A stretch of DNA of 61,555 nt, taken from assembly GCF_015354505.1 (NCBI RefSeq), contig NZ_JACAFP010000015.1:1-61555 (forward strand), in the 5' to 3' direction. Below, in pieces: positions 6,230 to 13,844 of the stretch. The notes beneath the pieces are model-generated. The model did not search any database. It saw nothing but the letters and a program-made list of their open reading frames with translations, and had not been told where the DNA came from. Position numbers and translations under genes: made by a program. The stretch comes from Microbacterium sp. UFMG61. Lineage in GTDB: Bacteria; Actinomycetota; Actinomycetes; Actinomycetales; Microbacteriaceae. Within the stretch, counting starts at the first letter, position 1; each line of letters opens with the position of its first letter.

Positions 6230-9200
6230 TTGTCGAACCTCGCCGTCCTGAGTCTCAAGAACCGCGCGCTGATCGCCCTGATCACGATCGTCGCCGCCGT
6301 GTTCGGCGGGCTCGCTCTGACGAACCTCAAGCAGGAGCTCATCCCGTCGCTCGAACTGCCCAACCTCATGGTCATGACCACGTACCCGGGCGCCTCGCCC
6401 GAGGTCGTCGAGAACGATGTCTCGACGCCGATCGAGTCGGCGATCCAGGGCGTGCCGGGGCTCGAGGGCACCACGGCGACGAGCACGACGAACGCCTCGA
6501 TCGTGCAGGCGACGTTCGCCTACGGCACGAACCTCGCGACCGCCGAGCAGAAGATCCAGCAGGCGATCAACCGCATCTCGGGTCAGCTGCCCGAAGACAT
6601 CAGTCCGCAGGTGCTCGCGGTGTCGATCGACGACTTCCCCGTGATCCAGGTCGCGGTCACCGGATTCGATGACGCCGAGAACGCCCAGGCGGAACTGACG
6701 AGCGTCGCGATTCCCGATCTCGAGGACGTCGACGGCGTCAACGCCGCACAGCTCATCGGCGGCGTCGGTCAGCGCATCACGATCACGCCCGACGTCGCGG
6801 CGCTCGCGGCTCTGGGGCAGAGCACGCAGGCCATCAGCACCGCACTGCAGCAGAACGGCACGCTGTTCCCCGGTGGCGACATCACCGAGAACGGCCAGAC
6901 CCTCACGGTGCAGACGGGGGCGAAGATCACGTCCGTCGAGGAGATCGCGGCACTGCCGTTGGTCGGCACCGAGGCGACGGTCGGAGACGTGGCGACGGTC
7001 GTGCAGGAGTCCGACCCGATCTCGTCGATCTCGCGTGTCGACGGTGAGGACGCCCTGTCGATCTCGATCACGAAGCTCCCCGCGGCCAACACGGTCGAGG
7101 TCTCGCAGGGAGTGATCGCCGCGCTCGACGAGATCGGCGAGGCGTTCCCCGACGCCACGTTCACGATCATCTTCGATCAGGCGCCGTTCATCCAGCAGTC
7201 GATCGAGACCCTCGCGACCGAGGGTCTGCTCGGCCTCGCGTTCGCGGTGATCATCATCCTCGTCTTCCTGCTGTCGATCCGGTCGACGCTCGTGACGGCG
7301 ATCTCGATCCCGACGAGCGTGCTCATCACCTTCATCGGTCTGCAGGCGTTCGGATACTCGCTGAACATCCTGACCCTCGGCGCGCTCACGATCGCGATCG
7401 GTCGCGTGGTCGACGACTCGATCGTCGTGATCGAGAACATCAAGCGGCATTACGTCGGCGATGCCGACAAGGGCGACGCGATCCGCCTCGCCGTGCGCGA
7501 GGTCGCGATGGCCGTGACCTCGTCGACCATCACCACGGTCGCGGTGTTCCTTCCGATCGTGTTCGTCGGCGACATGGTCGGCGAGCTCTTCCGACCGTTC
7601 GCGATGACCGTGTCGATCGCGATGGTGGCCTCGCTGCTCGTGTCGCTCACCATCGTGCCGGTGCTCGCGTACTGGTTCCTCCGCCCCGGCAAGCCGCTGC
7701 TCGACGAGAACGGCGTGCAGATCGACCCGGAAGACCCCGCCGCACCGCCGACGCCGCTGCAGCGCGCGTACCGGCCGATCCTCGGGTGGACGCTCAAGCA
7801 CTCGGGCGTGACCGTGATCCTCGCCGTCGTCGTGCTCGGTGCCACGCTCGCCGCCGCGCCTCTGATGAAGGTGAACTTCCTCAGCGACTCGGGTCAGAAC
7901 ACCATGACCGTGACTCAGGACCTCGGCCCGACCGCGAGCCTCGAGACCAAGTCGGAGGCGGCTGTCGCCGTCGAAGACGCTCTGATGGAGATCGACGGGG
8001 TCACCACGGTGCAGGCGTCGATCGGATCCAGCGGCTCGGCCCTGCGTGACGCGTTCTCGGGCGGAGCGGGCATCACCTACTCGGTGCTCACCGACTCGGA
8101 CGCCGATCAGGAGGAGCTCCGCGCCGCGGTGCAGGATGCCGTGAAGGATCTCACCGACGTTGGAGAGGTGTCGGTGCAATCGGCCGCAGGCTTCGGCTCG
8201 AGCGACATCGAGATCTCGGTCTCCGCCTCGAACGCCGACGATCTGCAGACCGCCACCACCGCCGTGGTCGACGAGCTCGACGGTCGCGACGGCGTCGGGC
8301 AGGTCACCGACAACCTCGCCGCGGCGCTGCCGTACCTGGCCGTGGTCGTCGATCGGGATGCCGCCGCGCAGCGCGGTCTCTCGGAAGTGGCCGTCGGGTC
8401 GATCGTGTCGAACACGATGCGTCCGCAGCAGGTGGGCACCGTCGAGATCGACGACACCGCACTCACGATCTATCTCGCATCGGCCGAGCCGCCCACGACC
8501 GCGCAGGCTCTGCGCGAGCTGACGATTCCGACGCCGCTCGGGGTCGTGCAGCTGCAGGAGATCGCGACCGTCGAGGAGCGCAACGGCCCCACGTCGATCA
8601 CGACCGAGCAGGGCCGCCGCACCGCGACGATCACGGTGCCGCCGGCATCCGACAACCTCGCCGTGGCGACCCAGTCGGTGAACGAGGCGCTCGCTGCGGT
8701 CGACCTGCCCGACGGAGCCTCGGCCGAGGTCGGTGGCGTCGCGACGCAGCAGGCCGATTCGTTCTCGCAGCTCGGTCTCGCGATGCTCGCCGCGATCCTG
8801 ATCGTCTACGTCGTGATGGTGGCGACCTTCAAGTCGCTGCGCCAGCCGCTGCTGCTGCTCGTGTCGGTGCCGTTCGCGGCGACCGGTGCGATCCTGCTGC
8901 AGATCATCACCGGTGTTCCGCTCGGTGTCGCATCGCTGATCGGTGTGCTGATGCTCATCGGCATCGTGGTCACCAACGCGATCGTGCTGATCGACCTCGT
9001 GAACCAGTACCGCGAGAAAGGGCTCTCGACCATCGACGCGGTCAGGGCCGGTGGTGAGAAGCGTCTGCGCCCGATCCTCATGACGGCGCTCGCGACGATC
9101 TTCGCGCTGACCCCGATGGCGCTCGGCATCACCGGGCACGGCGGATTCATCTCGCAGCCGCTCGCGATCGTCGTGATCGGCGGACTCATCTCGTCGACCG

Positions 9201-9442
9201 TGCTGACGCTGATCGTTCTGCCGACGCTCTACAACCTCGTCGAGGGTGCGAAGGAGCGGCGCCTGGCCCGCAAGGCCGGTTCGGGCGATGACGGTTCTGC
9301 GCCGGTCGACGCATCGGCGCCGTCGGATGGGCCCGTGCCCGCGGACGGACGCGTGCACGCAGGTGCGGGTGCCGGTGGTGACTCGGGTCTGCCGCACGCG
9401 AACCAGCTGACCCGCCGGGAACTGCGCGAGCGGGGCGAGTAG
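6230..9442 (+). CDS. RND/HAE1-type efflux transporter
   Basis: This encodes 1070 residues, the usual length of an AcrB-like RND pump. It has TM1 (NRALIALITIVAAVFGGLAL), a porter domain with YPGASPEVVENDVSTPIESA, and the TM4 proton-relay segment GRVVDDSIVVIENI with its Asp pair; the second half repeats the layout. It presumably exports hydrophobic compounds using the proton gradient. No periplasmic adaptor gene is nearby, as expected for a monoderm. The start is probably the TTG at 6230, just ahead of the conserved N terminus and after GAGAGAG at 6214-6220. The C-terminal 60 residues are a charged Asp/Gly/Ala-rich cytoplasmic tail. It follows the TetR gene directly. Confidence 0.88.
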   Translation: MSNLAVLSLKNRALIALITIVAAVFGGLALTNLKQELIPSLELPNLMVMTTYPGASPEVVENDVSTPIESAIQGVPGLEGTTATSTTNASIVQATFAYGTNLATAEQKIQQAINRISGQLPEDISPQVLAVSIDDFPVIQVAVTGFDDAENAQAELTSVAIPDLEDVDGVNAAQLIGGVGQRITITPDVAALAALGQSTQAISTALQQNGTLFPGGDITENGQTLTVQTGAKITSVEEIAALPLVGTEATVGDVATVVQESDPISSISRVDGEDALSISITKLPAANTVEVSQGVIAALDEIGEAFPDATFTIIFDQAPFIQQSIETLATEGLLGLAFAVIIILVFLLSIRSTLVTAISIPTSVLITFIGLQAFGYSLNILTLGALTIAIGRVVDDSIVVIENIKRHYVGDADKGDAIRLAVREVAMAVTSSTITTVAVFLPIVFVGDMVGELFRPFAMTVSIAMVASLLVSLTIVPVLAYWFLRPGKPLLDENGVQIDPEDPAAPPTPLQRAYRPILGWTLKHSGVTVILAVVVLGATLAAAPLMKVNFLSDSGQNTMTVTQDLGPTASLETKSEAAVAVEDALMEIDGVTTVQASIGSSGSALRDAFSGGAGITYSVLTDSDADQEELRAAVQDAVKDLTDVGEVSVQSAAGFGSSDIEISVSASNADDLQTATTAVVDELDGRDGVGQVTDNLAAALPYLAVVVDRDAAAQRGLSEVAVGSIVSNTMRPQQVGTVEIDDTALTIYLASAEPPTTAQALRELTIPTPLGVVQLQEIATVEERNGPTSITTEQGRRTATITVPPASDNLAVATQSVNEALAAVDLPDGASAEVGGVATQQADSFSQLGLAMLAAILIVYVVMVATFKSLRQPLLLLVSVPFAATGAILLQIITGVPLGVASLIGVLMLIGIVVTNAIVLIDLVNQYREKGLSTIDAVRAGGEKRLRPILMTALATIFALTPMALGITGHGGFISQPLAIVVIGGLISSTVLTLIVLPTLYNLVEGAKERRLARKAGSGDDGSAPVDASAPSDGPVPADGRVHAGAGAGGDSGLPHANQLTRRELRERGE

Positions 9443-9478
9443 CCGGAGCCGCGTTCACTACTCAGCATGAGAACGCGC

Positions 9479-9513
9479 GATGCCCGCCCGGAATCGGCTT
9501 CCGGGCGGGCATC
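9479..9513. terminator. bidirectional hairpin terminator
   Basis: A perfect 15-bp stem (9479-9493 with 9499-9513) closes on a 5-nt TCGGC loop. It lies between the RND gene and the opposing aldose epimerase gene. There is no clear T-run. Confidence 0.8.
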
Positions 9514-9560
9514 GGCCGTCTCCTGCTGAGACGTGACTCAGAGCTCGGTCGCTGACGAGC

Positions 9561-10457
9561 TCAGTCGAGCGTGATGCCCGACTGCAGCGTCCAGGTCTCG
9601 CCCGGGGCGAGTCGACGGAGGCCGACGCCGCTGTTCAGCGCGTCGGCGGGTGCGGTCATGGGCTCGATCGCGACGGCGAGAGACTGACCGGGGTACTTGT
9701 CGGTCGTGTAGACCTGCACGACGTCGAAGCCCTCGCCCTGCCAGACGGTGAGGCGTCGTCCGTCCGGCGCGGTCAGCGAGTGCCGCACCAGACCGTCGGC
9801 GTCGCGGTCGAGGTCGGTGAATCCGGTGTCGAGGCTCACATCGCCCAGGCGCACCCCGTCTCGCAGAGCGGCATCGGCGGGACTGGTGCCCGTCGGCAGC
9901 ATCCGTTCGTCGGTGTCGAAGGCCGTGTGCGCCGGAACGGTGAGCACGAGGTCGTGCGGGTCGACATCGCCGATCGTGACGAACGGATGCGTTCCGAGGG
10001 CGACCGGCGCCGCGGTCGCGGATCGGTTGGTGAGCGCGTGCGTCACATCGATGCCGTCGGCGCGCAGCACATAGGTCACGCTCGTCTCGATCAGGTACGG
10101 GTACCCGGTCTGCGGCACGATCGTGGCGCTCAGCGTCGTCGCGGATGCCGTCTGCTCGATGTCGTACGACGTGAAGCGCAGGAGCCCGTGGCTGGCGTTG
10201 CCGAACTTCGGCTCGATGATCGCGAGCTGCCGCTCGGTGCCGTCGTCGCTCCAGCGGCCGTCGCGCACGCGGTTGGGCCACGGCGCGAGCACGACGCCCG
10301 AGCATGACGGCGTCGGCGCGTCGAGGGGATACGGGGCGATCAGGTCGACGGAGCCGATGCGCAGCGAGCGGAGAGAGGCGCCGACCTGCGCGACCTGTGC
10401 GCTGACGTCGCCGAGCTGGAGGTGCACCTGGGTGCCGGTGGGGGATGCGGAGTTCAC
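9561..10457 (-). CDS. aldose 1-epimerase family protein
   Basis: This encodes 298 residues of the galactose mutarotase-like fold, which interconverts the anomers of aldoses. NASHGLLRF carries the first active-site His, GTHPFVTIG the second, and VAIEPMTAPADALNSG the catalytic Glu. APWPNRVRDGRW is also a family hallmark. No signal peptide is seen, so it acts in the cytoplasm. The start is GTG, 6 nt after TACGAT (10464-10469 on the minus strand), a leaderless arrangement. No sugar operon adjoins it, so the natural sugar is not clear. Confidence 0.85.
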   Translation of the reverse strand: MNSASPTGTQVHLQLGDVSAQVAQVGASLRSLRIGSVDLIAPYPLDAPTPSCSGVVLAPWPNRVRDGRWSDDGTERQLAIIEPKFGNASHGLLRFTSYDIEQTASATTLSATIVPQTGYPYLIETSVTYVLRADGIDVTHALTNRSATAAPVALGTHPFVTIGDVDPHDLVLTVPAHTAFDTDERMLPTGTSPADAALRDGVRLGDVSLDTGFTDLDRDADGLVRHSLTAPDGRRLTVWQGEGFDVVQVYTTDKYPGQSLAVAIEPMTAPADALNSGVGLRRLAPGETWTLQSGITLD

Positions 10458-10469
10458 CCCGCAATCGTA
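10458..10469 (-). promoter_or_regulatory. leaderless-type -10 box of the epimerase
   Basis: On the minus strand TACGAT (10469-10464) is followed by TGCGGG and the GTG start at 10457. No other ribosome-binding signal is needed or obvious. Confidence 0.45.
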
Positions 10470-10540
10470 TGGCGCGACGCCGGAGCGAGGAGACCGAGGC
10501 CGGAGCCTGGGGGACTGAGGGGTCTCTCAGGTGGGACCGC

Positions 10541-10770
10541 TACACTTGTTGCGTCGGCTTCGGACACCCGCGCAGTGCGCGGACGTTTTTGTGTAAGAAG
10601 TGTGAGTCCAGGGGCCGATGGTGAGCGTCGCTCGACGCTAATCAACCATCACATGAATGGCCCCGGCCGCTGACAGTCCGGAACCCCGTCCGATCGCATC
10701 CGATCCGGCGCAGGGTGCTCGCGCGTGTGCGCGGCGCCGTTCTCGTGCGAGAACTCAGAAGGACACACCC
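10541..10770 (+). promoter_or_regulatory. structured 5' leader of the DEAD-box helicase gene
   Basis: Most of the gap between the divergent epimerase and helicase genes is a leader. A TACACT -10 box at 10541-10546 predicts a start near 10553. Then come a GC hairpin with a T-run (10568-10590), a tiny ORF reading MVSVARR (10618-10641) preceded by AGGGG, and a hairpin over that ORF (GATGGT 10617-10622 with ACCATC 10645-10650; AGCGTC 10624-10629 with GACGCT 10634-10639). A second short ORF (MNGPGR) spans 10653-10673. About 215 nt of leader suggests post-transcriptional control. Confidence 0.55.
10568..10590 (+). terminator. attenuator-like hairpin in the helicase leader
   Basis: CCGCGC (10568-10573) pairs with GCGCGG (10577-10582) over a 3-nt loop and is followed by ACGTTTTT. 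It is a small intrinsic-terminator shape placed about 15 nt after the predicted transcription start, which is more consistent with attenuation than with ending an upstream gene. Confidence 0.5.
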
Positions 10771-13074
10771 ATGCCCAAGAACAAGAAGCCCCGCGGCGGA
10801 CGTCCCGCCGCCAACTTCGAGCCGCGCTACGGCGCGAACAAGACCTCGTTCCACGATCGCCGCGCCGGTGGTCGTGACGCAGGACGCGACGCCCGCGATA
10901 CGCGCGACTCGCGCGACGCCCGTGGCGGACGTGCGGATGCCGGCGAGCGCCGCACCGCATCGGCCGGCGTCGACCGTCGTCCCGGCAGCCGCAGCGTCGG
11001 CCACCGCGGATACCGTCCCGCAGAAGAGGGTGGCGCTCCCAAGCAGCGCTGGAGCGCTCAGGAGCGCGCAGGTCGGGATGAGGCCCGCGGCATCCGCAAC
11101 CGCGCGGAGTCGGGTCGCCACAACGCCCCGCACAACCGCGACGAGCGCCCCCGCTTCGACGACCGCGGTGAGCGTCCGCGTTACAACAGCGACCGTCCGA
11201 CCGGCGGCCAGCGCTTCACCCGCGACGACCGTCCCCGTCGGGACGACCGTGGCGGCCAGCGTCCGACCGGTCCCGGCACGTACCGCGATGAGCGCGGCGG
11301 CCAGCGTGACGAGCGTCCGCGCCGTGACGACCGCGGTGCCGGCACGCAGCGCCAGGGTTTCCGTGACAACGATCACCGCGATGGTGGACGGCCGGGTCGT
11401 GACGACCGCCGTGACCAGCGTTCCGGCGGCTTCCGCGACGATCGCGGTGGCCAGCGCTTCTCCCGTGACGAGCGTCCTTCCCGCTCGGGCGACCGCACCG
11501 AGCGTCCGCGCTTCGACCGCGACGAGCGCCCGCGTCGCGACGAGCGTGGCGCAGGCCTGCGTCGTGACGACCGCGGCGGCTTCGACCGTCCCGAGCGCTC
11601 CTACGACGCAGACCGTGCGCGTCGTGCCTTCGACCGTGACCGCACTCAGCGTGCGATCGAGGGTGGCCGCGACGAGCGTTCGCGTCCCTCGACCGGTGGC
11701 GCGTACCGCACCGAGCGTCCGCGCCCGTTGACGTCGGACACCCGTGGGCGGCCGTCGCGCAACGAGCGTCCCAGCCGCAACGACTGGAACGCCACGGCGG
11801 CACCGGCCAAGAAGTTCGAGCAGACCGATGACGTCGTGCACGAGCGCCTCGAGGCGAAGTCCGTCGCAGCGGTCGAGGTCGACGGCGTGACGTTCGGCGA
11901 CCTCGGTCTCGGATCCAACATCGTCGAGACCCTCGTCGGCATGGGGGCGGCGACGCCGTTCCCGATCCAGGCGGCCAGCATCCCCGCTGTGCTCGCGGGT
12001 CGCGATGTGCTCGCTCGCGGTCGCACCGGCTCGGGCAAGACCATCGCCTTCGGCGCACCGCTCGTCGAGCGCGTGCTGCAGTCGCAGGCCGGCAAGCGTC
12101 GTGAGTTCGGTCGGTCGCCGCGCGCGATCATCCTCGCTCCGACGCGCGAGCTCGCGCTGCAGATCGACCGCACCATCCAGCCGATCGCCCGCAGCGTGGG
12201 CCTCTTCACCACGCAGATCTACGGTGGCGTGCCGCAGGGCCGCCAGGTGGGTGCGCTCAAGAAGGGCGTCGACATCGTCATCGGCACGCCCGGTCGCATC
12301 GAGGACCTCATCAACCAGGGCAAGCTCGATCTTTCGGACTGCCGCATCGCGGTGCTCGACGAGGCCGACCACATGTGCGAGCTCGGATTCGTCGAGCCCG
12401 TGCAGCGCATCCTGCGTCACACGGCCGACGGCAGCCAGAAGCTCCTCTTCTCGGCCACGCTCGACCGTGAGGTCGCGGCTCTCGTCGACGAGTTCCTCGT
12501 CGACCCGGCCGTCTACGAGGTCGCCGGTGAGGACCAGGACTCGAGCACGATCGAGCACCGCGTGCTCGTGATCGAGCACCGTGACAAGGCCGACATCCTC
12601 ACCTCGCTCGTCGACCGCGCCGGCAAGACCCTGGTCTTCGCCCGCACGCGTGCGTACGCCGACATGCTCGCCGAGCAGTTCGACGACGCCGGCATCCCCG
12701 CGGTCTCGCTGCACGGTGACCTCAACCAGGCCAAGCGCACGCGCAACCTCGAGCGTCTGACCTCGGGCCGCGTGAGCGTGCTCGTCGCGACCGACGTCGC
12801 CGCCCGCGGCATCCACGTCGATGACATCGATCTCGTGGTTCAGGCCGACGCTCCGGACGAGTACAAGACGTATCTGCACCGCTCGGGCCGTACGGGTCGC
12901 GCGGGTCGTTCGGGTCGCGTCGTCACGCTGATCACGCGTCAGCGCCAGCGTCGCATGACCGAGCTGCTGGAGCGTGCCGAGATCGACGCGCCGTTCGAGA
13001 CCGCTCGCCTCAACGATGACCTGATCGAGGAGATCGCCGGTCGCATGCCGACTGCGGCAGACCTCACGGCCTGA
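10771..13074 (+). CDS. DEAD-box RNA helicase with long N-terminal Arg/Asp/Gly-rich tail
   Basis: This encodes 767 residues. The first ~365 are a disordered, Arg/Asp/Gly-rich polyampholyte with many copies of RDERPRRDDRGG-like units. The helicase core follows: Q-motif region (FPIQAASIPAVLAGRDVL), motif I GRTGSGKT, Ia PTRELALQ, II LDEADHM, III SAT, and C-terminal HRSGRTGRAGRSGR. It should unwind structured RNA for ribosome assembly or decay, especially in the cold. RGG-type tails in bacterial homologues are usually C-terminal, so the N-terminal placement is unusual. The ATG at 10771 has AGAAGGA upstream. A long open frame on the opposite strand is a shadow of its codon bias. Confidence 0.9.
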   Translation: MPKNKKPRGGRPAANFEPRYGANKTSFHDRRAGGRDAGRDARDTRDSRDARGGRADAGERRTASAGVDRRPGSRSVGHRGYRPAEEGGAPKQRWSAQERAGRDEARGIRNRAESGRHNAPHNRDERPRFDDRGERPRYNSDRPTGGQRFTRDDRPRRDDRGGQRPTGPGTYRDERGGQRDERPRRDDRGAGTQRQGFRDNDHRDGGRPGRDDRRDQRSGGFRDDRGGQRFSRDERPSRSGDRTERPRFDRDERPRRDERGAGLRRDDRGGFDRPERSYDADRARRAFDRDRTQRAIEGGRDERSRPSTGGAYRTERPRPLTSDTRGRPSRNERPSRNDWNATAAPAKKFEQTDDVVHERLEAKSVAAVEVDGVTFGDLGLGSNIVETLVGMGAATPFPIQAASIPAVLAGRDVLARGRTGSGKTIAFGAPLVERVLQSQAGKRREFGRSPRAIILAPTRELALQIDRTIQPIARSVGLFTTQIYGGVPQGRQVGALKKGVDIVIGTPGRIEDLINQGKLDLSDCRIAVLDEADHMCELGFVEPVQRILRHTADGSQKLLFSATLDREVAALVDEFLVDPAVYEVAGEDQDSSTIEHRVLVIEHRDKADILTSLVDRAGKTLVFARTRAYADMLAEQFDDAGIPAVSLHGDLNQAKRTRNLERLTSGRVSVLVATDVAARGIHVDDIDLVVQADAPDEYKTYLHRSGRTGRAGRSGRVVTLITRQRQRRMTELLERAEIDAPFETARLNDDLIEEIAGRMPTAADLTA

Positions 13075-13079
13075 TCCGT

Positions 13080-13123
13080 CACGACGAAGGCCCCGTCCCT
13101 GCGAGGGCGGGGCCTTCGTCGTG
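13080..13123 (+). terminator. strong hairpin terminator of the helicase gene
   Basis: A perfect 15-bp stem (13080-13094 with 13109-13123) begins 6 nt after the helicase stop codon. The interior can pair further through GTCC and GGGC. Confidence 0.85.
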
Positions 13124-13141
13124 CGTAAGGGTGTGTGCTTT

Positions 13142-13212
13142 CGGGCGGTGAACTCCCTGTGGGGCGGAGGAGTGCGCTCGGGTCGGCCTCCCCACGGGGA
13201 GTTCACCGCCCG
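13142..13212. repeat. 71-bp imperfect palindrome downstream of yaeQ
   Basis: The arms 13142-13164 (CGGGCGGTGAACTCCC and on) and 13190-13212 are reverse complements over 23 bp with one T/C difference that still pairs as G-U. The 25-nt centre can extend the stem through GGAGG and CCTCC. It sits between converging genes, just past the minus-strand yaeQ stop, so it may end that transcript; its size also fits a dispersed palindromic element. Confidence 0.7.
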
Positions 13213-13243
13213 ACACAATCTCCCTCTTTACCGCGCGCCGGGC

Positions 13244-13783
13244 TCAGCCCAATTCGTGCACGTGCACCGCTGTGGTCACGCTCGTGCCGTTCAGGTCGAG
13301 ATACAGGGTGCCCTCGGTGACGGTGATCGTCATGGTGTTGCGCCGTTCGATGAGCGGCGCGGCGGACTCGATGAAGCCGGAGTCGAAGCTGTAGACACGG
13401 ATGTCCTCGGCGCGATGGATGCGCTTGTCGGCCCACGGTGCCATGACCTTCACGGGATCGCGGTGCGTGTAGACGACGGTGCGCTCGGCGAGGCGCGACG
13501 CGTAGTGCAGCCTTTCGGCGTCGGGGGCGCCGACTTCGATCCACGCCGTGATCGCGCCGGTGAGGTCGCGGGCGATGACGGCCGGCTCCTCGGTCGACGA
13601 CACGCTGCCTCCGAAGGCGATGCCCTCGGTGAACTCGAGCCCGTAGGCGAGCACGCGGGTCAGCATGTACGCGTCGGTCTCGGACGGATGTCGGGCGGCG
13701 CGCAGCGCGTAGTCCTCGTAGACGCCCCGATCGGTGTCGGCCAGTTGGACCTCGAACGTGTGCATGGTGGAGCCGGTAGCCAT
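13244..13783 (-). CDS. yaeQ: YaeQ family protein
   Basis: This encodes 179 residues, the usual YaeQ length. LADTDRGVYEDYALRAARHP, followed by SETDAYMLTRVLAYGLEF, the central DLTGAITAWIEVGAPDAERL and the late VVYTHRDP are close to the E. coli YaeQ pattern. YaeQ proteins have a PD-(D/E)XK nuclease-like fold but no settled function. I chose the ATG at 13783, which has GGAG close upstream and a TAGGCT box 8 nt before it, over the farther in-frame start at 13810. Confidence 0.85.
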   Translation of the reverse strand: MATGSTMHTFEVQLADTDRGVYEDYALRAARHPSETDAYMLTRVLAYGLEFTEGIAFGGSVSSTEEPAVIARDLTGAITAWIEVGAPDAERLHYASRLAERTVVYTHRDPVKVMAPWADKRIHRAEDIRVYSFDSGFIESAAPLIERRNTMTITVTEGTLYLDLNGTSVTTAVHVHELG

Positions 13784-13844
13784 AATCTCCGAGCCTACGG
13801 GCTGCGACACTGCCGGCCAGACGAGCGGAGGCCGACGGCGACCG

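Noticed and set aside
6035..9397. 1120-codon minus-strand frame opposite the RND gene
   Set aside because: The Arg/Asp/His-rich composition is typical of an antisense shadow, and the plus strand has full RND homology.
10642..13218. 858-codon minus-strand frame opposite the DEAD-box helicase
   Set aside because: It lacks a plausible start or family motifs and mirrors the Arg/Asp repeats of the real gene.
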